From: Sanguinoderma infundibulare
Taxonomy: Eukaryota > Basidiomycota > Agaricomycetes > Polyporales > Polyporaceae
Assembly (NCBI GenBank): GCA_032821775.1
Contig: JAVLRN010000003.1
Location: 3,038,001-3,102,000, forward strand
DNA: 64,000 nucleotides
Reading direction: 5' to 3'
Part shown: piece after piece, positions 60,775 through 64,000 of the stretch
How positions within the stretch are numbered: position 1 is the stretch's first letter
Layout: the number at the start of each line of letters is the position of its first letter
The notes under the pieces: model-generated
Database searches by the model: none
What the model was told of the DNA's origin: nothing
Seen by the model: only the letters and a program-made list of their open reading frames with translations
Position numbers and translations under genes: made by a program

Positions 60775-62567
60775 ATGTCATCACAAAAGTTCTCGGTCTT
60801 CTTGACACAACTAGCTGAGGCGTTGCGCGAAGAGAAAGGACCCGAACTCGCCTACTTGCTGAAACCGACGAGCGAGCACGGAAAGGCTTTGGTCAAGGAC
60901 TTTCGGGGAAACATCACAGTACGTTGATCTTACACGCTCGCCCGAACCTGTAGGCTGATTGGGGCCCGCGTTCCAGAGGCAATCACTATCTTACTACGAG
61001 GGCAGCCTCGAAGGCCCTTGGGACGAAATCGCAATCCAGTATGTTTTGGTAGTCAATCATTGCGGCAAAAAGCGGGCGACGGAGGCGTTCAAGGAGCAGT
61101 GCACCCTCGTTTCGTGAGTGAGTTGGTTCGGCGCCGTCTGCAGAAGTTTCACTCAGAGCACCTGTCGGCCTTTGCGCCCTTGCAGGCTGTTCTTGCGTTT
61201 CTTTGCCACCAACAGTGGCTGGACCCTACCCGCCCTCTTCTCCATATTGCGCGACCTGCGCGATCTTGCGTTCGATGTGAGCTCATTTAGTGCGATCCAG
61301 TGACTCCGTGTGCTCACCGAGGACCAGGCGGATCTGGAAGGCATGTCGAATGGGCAAGAGGGTACTGCAAGTATGGAGGAATCGGCACGTATGATCAGCA
61401 AAGCGTTCTCAAACTGTGTGACGGATAGGTGAGCACGTTTTGTTTCGCCCCCTGCCGCCGCGTTAATATGCCTGCCAGGCAGTCACCCGTTCAAGAATCG
61501 CGTAAATGGGGTGTCTACTATGTCGTCGGCCTGATCCTCAAGTGTTACTTCCGGGTATGCTCGCAGTCGGCGCATGTTATCCAGATGGTATGCTAATATT
61601 TGGACAGGTCAAACGAATATCGCTGTCGAAGAACATCCTCCGTGCCATTGAAGCCAATCCGGATATCCCGCCATTATCCCAATATCCTCGTGCACATCAA
61701 GTATGTACCAGCGCGGTGCCCCATCGACTTTGAGCGTGAACTGATGACCCTCTCGTGTCTTCCTGTAGGTAACATACAGATATTACCTTGGCATGCTCAG
61801 CTTCCTCAACGAGGACTTCGCAAAGGCACGTTGGACCCTGCGCAGCGTTAGATATCTATCTGAGATCAAGTCCACAGGCAGAGCAAGAGTTGACACAAGC
61901 CTTCTACAACTGCTACACGGACGCGCGTAGCAATCACGAGTGGGTATCCTAAGCCATGAACAGTTGATTCTAGACTAACATGGCATCCAGGCGGATATTG
62001 ACTTATTTGATCCCGCTACGGATGTTCCGAGGGCACCTGCCGTCAAAAGAGCTGCTCAGTCGGTTTGCTGTGCTGGACGACCTATATTCGCCTTTCATCG
62101 CCGCGATCCGAAAAGGCGACATTCGATCCTACGATGCATCGCTCGACCGGTTTGAGCGGAGGCTCGTTGATCTCAACCTGTGGTTGACGCTCGAGAAAGC
62201 ACGGGAGCTCTGCATACGAGGGCTGTTCCGTCGAGTGTAAGTGGTCTCAACATCCCACTATGTTTTCGACCCTATACTTGTTCTCCTCCATCGCCATCTG
62301 ATCGAATATCGTTCTAATCGTCTTTCCAGATGGATCGCCTCTGAGAAGAGCACCAGAGTACCGGTGTCAATGTTCCACGCGGCGTTGCTGATCGCTGGAG
62401 AAGAGGAGATGACGCCGGAAGAGGCAGAATGCTTGGTGGCGAACATGATCTACAAAGGGTTCATGCGGGGCTACATCTCGCACGAAAAGCAGATGGTAGT
62501 CGTTGCGAAGACGGACGCCTTCCCCCGGCTTGTGGACAGGCCGGCACCGTTTGCACTGCTACAGTGA
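60775..62567 (+). CDS. CSN12: PCI-domain protein, CSN12/PCID2/Thp1 type
   Basis: Ten exons (60775-60918, 60977-61113, 61186-61276, 61328-61428, 61479-61554, 61608-61700, 61769-61825, 61878-61939, 61991-62236, 62330-62567) give 414 residues. Family blocks are clear: FATNSGWTLPALFSILRDLR DLAFD, KAFSNCVTDR, ESRKWGVYYVVGLILKCYFR, VTYRYYLGMLSFLNEDFAKA EQELTQAFYNCYTDA, RILTYLIPLRMFRGHLPS, and the winged-helix end (MTPEEAECLVANMIYKGFMR GYISHEKQMVVV). Homologues are Csn12 of the COP9-type complex and Thp1/PCID2 of TREX-2, which couples transcription to mRNA export with Sem1; the two are close relatives and I cannot separate them here. Intron 7 (61826-61877) appears to be GC-AG, required to join AK to AEQELT in frame. 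Confidence 0.93.
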
Positions 62568-63093
62568 GCACCGATTTCGGAGCGCCACCACAGGGCGGAC
62601 CTCGGAACGCCAATCGCACTGGTTATGTTCACGAGTCGGATCGTTGTGTCGTATCCAGATAGAGAGCCGACGTGCGAGGCGGGTCGATTGCCCAACGAAC
62701 CACATTTAGGCATGGCTGTGCAAACGTCCTCTTCGAGGTCACCGCCCGCATGTATTCTCTGCCAACGCGGGGCGTTCTTGGAAAAGTACAAAGCGATGTC
62801 CTGTAGTACTTGCTTGTCATTTTGATAAAGATATATTCCAGACAGACTTTCCGTCGCCCGCAAGGGCCATGTCTTTAGACGAGAGCGGTGTTGGCCAAGT
62901 GCTGTTTAAAACGCCGCTTACGGATACACATGGGCGGCCCACTGCCTCCTGCTCTTCCCGCTGCTATTACGGTCCCGATCGCCCAGCGCTGGTTCCGTAC
63001 AAAAGGTAAACGCTACCAGGCGTGGCGCACTGATTTCTCCACCCTCCCGCCAGATACCTAGCCACTCCCGAACACATCACTAGTACTTAACTC
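62568..63093. other. Intergenic region before the vWA gene
   Basis: 526 bp with the 3' end of the CSN12-like gene and the vWA promoter. Only short frames; no repeat or RNA gene seen. Confidence 0.5.
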
Positions 63094-64000
63094 ATGGGAA
63101 ACTCCTCGTCCAAGGCCCCGAGCGCCGCGTACATCTCTAACCCCGCCCCTCTCAAGGGCGTAGACGACAAGAGTTCGGATGGCGTCCACCGCCGCGCCAC
63201 CGCCCACGCGTCTACCCAACCACCGTCTCTCCAAGTGCCCTCGAGCGGGACCCACCGACGGACCAGGTCCGCGATCGTGCGCGGGGAGCGTCCGGGATCG
63301 CAGGCCCCGCCGCCGTCGTACCAGGAAGCCCTCGGATCTCCCACGACCACCGCGAGCGACAACGTCTTCCTGTCTGTGCCCGCCGCGCCGCAGATGCACC
63401 AGCGTTCGCGCTCGCAAGACGCGGCGGGGAGCCGGAACCCGTTCCTCCAGCGGCCCACGAGCTTCAACGGCAGTGCTGCTGCCGAGCGCGACCTTCCTCC
63501 AGTCCCGGTCGCGAGTGGCGCTGCGGACGGCGCGCAGGGGTGGACGGTGACGGAGGAGGAGCGGCTGGCGTACCTGCGCAGGCCGCTGCGGCAGGAGAGC
63601 TTCGAGAACGCGCTCGAGATTTTGAGGAAGTACAATACGGTGATCGTCGTCGACGACTCGGCTTCGATGACAAAGGAGAACCGGTGGGGCGAGGTAGCTA
63701 GCCTTCTTTCCACGTCGTCTTGCTTTTGATTTGGCCGGGGATTGACGCGTTCTCTTTCTCTCTAGGCACGCAGCGCCCTCGCGACACTCGCGGACACCGC
63801 CGCGACGTACGACGCGGACGGGATCGACGTCTGTTTCCTGAACAGCCGCAAGGAGGGCAACAACCTCAAGGTGAGGCGCGCCTTTCGCTTGCAGACGTGC
63901 CAAAAGTGACGGTCGTGCTCATTGTCGTTGTTGTGATTCGAGCAGAAAGCCTCGCAGGTCCAGCGACTGTTTGACAGCGTGCATCCCAACGGCCTCACCC
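63094..64000 (+). CDS. vWA-domain protein with N-myristoylation signal, partial
   Basis: Exons 63094-63693, 63766-63870 and from 63946 to the right edge; about 253 residues visible. The start MGNSSSKAPSAAY is a textbook N-myristoylation site (Gly2, Ser6, Lys7), so membrane attachment is likely. About residues 20-155 are Ser/Pro/Arg-rich, with PPPSYQEAL resembling a PY motif. A von Willebrand A domain begins at about residue 180: KYNTVIVVDDSASMTKENRW carries the MIDAS DxSxS (DDSAS), then ARSALATLADTAATYDADGI, then DVCFLNSRKEGNNL. Such proteins are common in Agaricomycetes and uncharacterised; a PY motif with vWA suggests an adaptor for Rsp5-type ligases or metal-dependent partner binding, which is inference. 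The rest of the vWA domain lies outside the window. Confidence 0.85.

Overview
The window is nuclear DNA of a filamentous basidiomycete, most likely an Agaricomycete (mushroom or bracket fungus). The evidence is the many short introns of roughly 45 to 120 nt with GTGAGT/GTAAGT-type donors and CAG/TAG acceptors, a GC-rich base composition, a DUF6533 seven-helix protein typical of mushroom-forming fungi, a GATA factor of fungal type, and the absence of operons or bacterial signals. The species cannot be named from sequence alone. I modelled about 112 introns by hand. For 17 of the 19 genes the exon lengths close the reading frame from start to stop; the two edge genes are partial.

Layout, left to right. 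1-5.6 kb, minus strand: the 5' part of a large helical-repeat protein gene (possibly ATR/Mec1-like) and NOP14 (small-subunit processome). 7-14.3 kb, plus strand: a DUF6533 membrane protein, a small Cys/His-motif protein and a CNH-domain protein. 14.6-17.9 kb, minus strand: a TRP-like/flavin-carrier membrane protein. After a 4.4 kb gap come an ING-family PHD-finger protein (22.3-24.1 kb) and a GATA zinc-finger factor (25.1-26.8 kb). A 7.1 kb GC-rich gene desert follows, then an NTF2-like protein (34.0-35.1 kb) and a DSC2/UBAC2-like rhomboid pseudoprotease with a CUE-like domain (37.9-39.7 kb). eIF3d and an IST3/RBMX2 splicing factor are divergent across a 150 bp promoter (40.8-44.6 kb). After another gap there is a secreted/anchored beta-helix protein (47.5-49.4 kb). 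Two tandem poly(A) polymerase genes occupy 50.3-56.2 kb, followed by mitochondrial GatB (56.4-59.2 kb), a DsbA-fold protein, a CSN12/PCID2 PCI protein and, cut by the right edge, an N-myristoylated vWA protein.

Most genes are housekeeping: ribosome assembly (NOP14), translation (eIF3d, GatB), RNA processing (IST3, two PAPs, CSN12-type PCI protein), chromatin (ING) and membrane quality control (DSC2). They are not a pathway cluster; neighbours are linked mainly by shared divergent promoters.

The least ordinary signals are: a tandem pair of intact poly(A) polymerase genes with twelve intron positions conserved in phase; a predicted 2-nt internal exon in the DUF6533 gene; four candidate GC-AG introns, one of which is GT-AG in the paralogue; a 385-nt eIF3d intron holding a strong hairpin; and a palindromic pair of GATA-factor sites in the desert downstream of the GATA gene. 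I found no CRISPR array, rRNA, convincing tRNA or intact transposon. I see no clear evidence of a wholly new multi-gene system.
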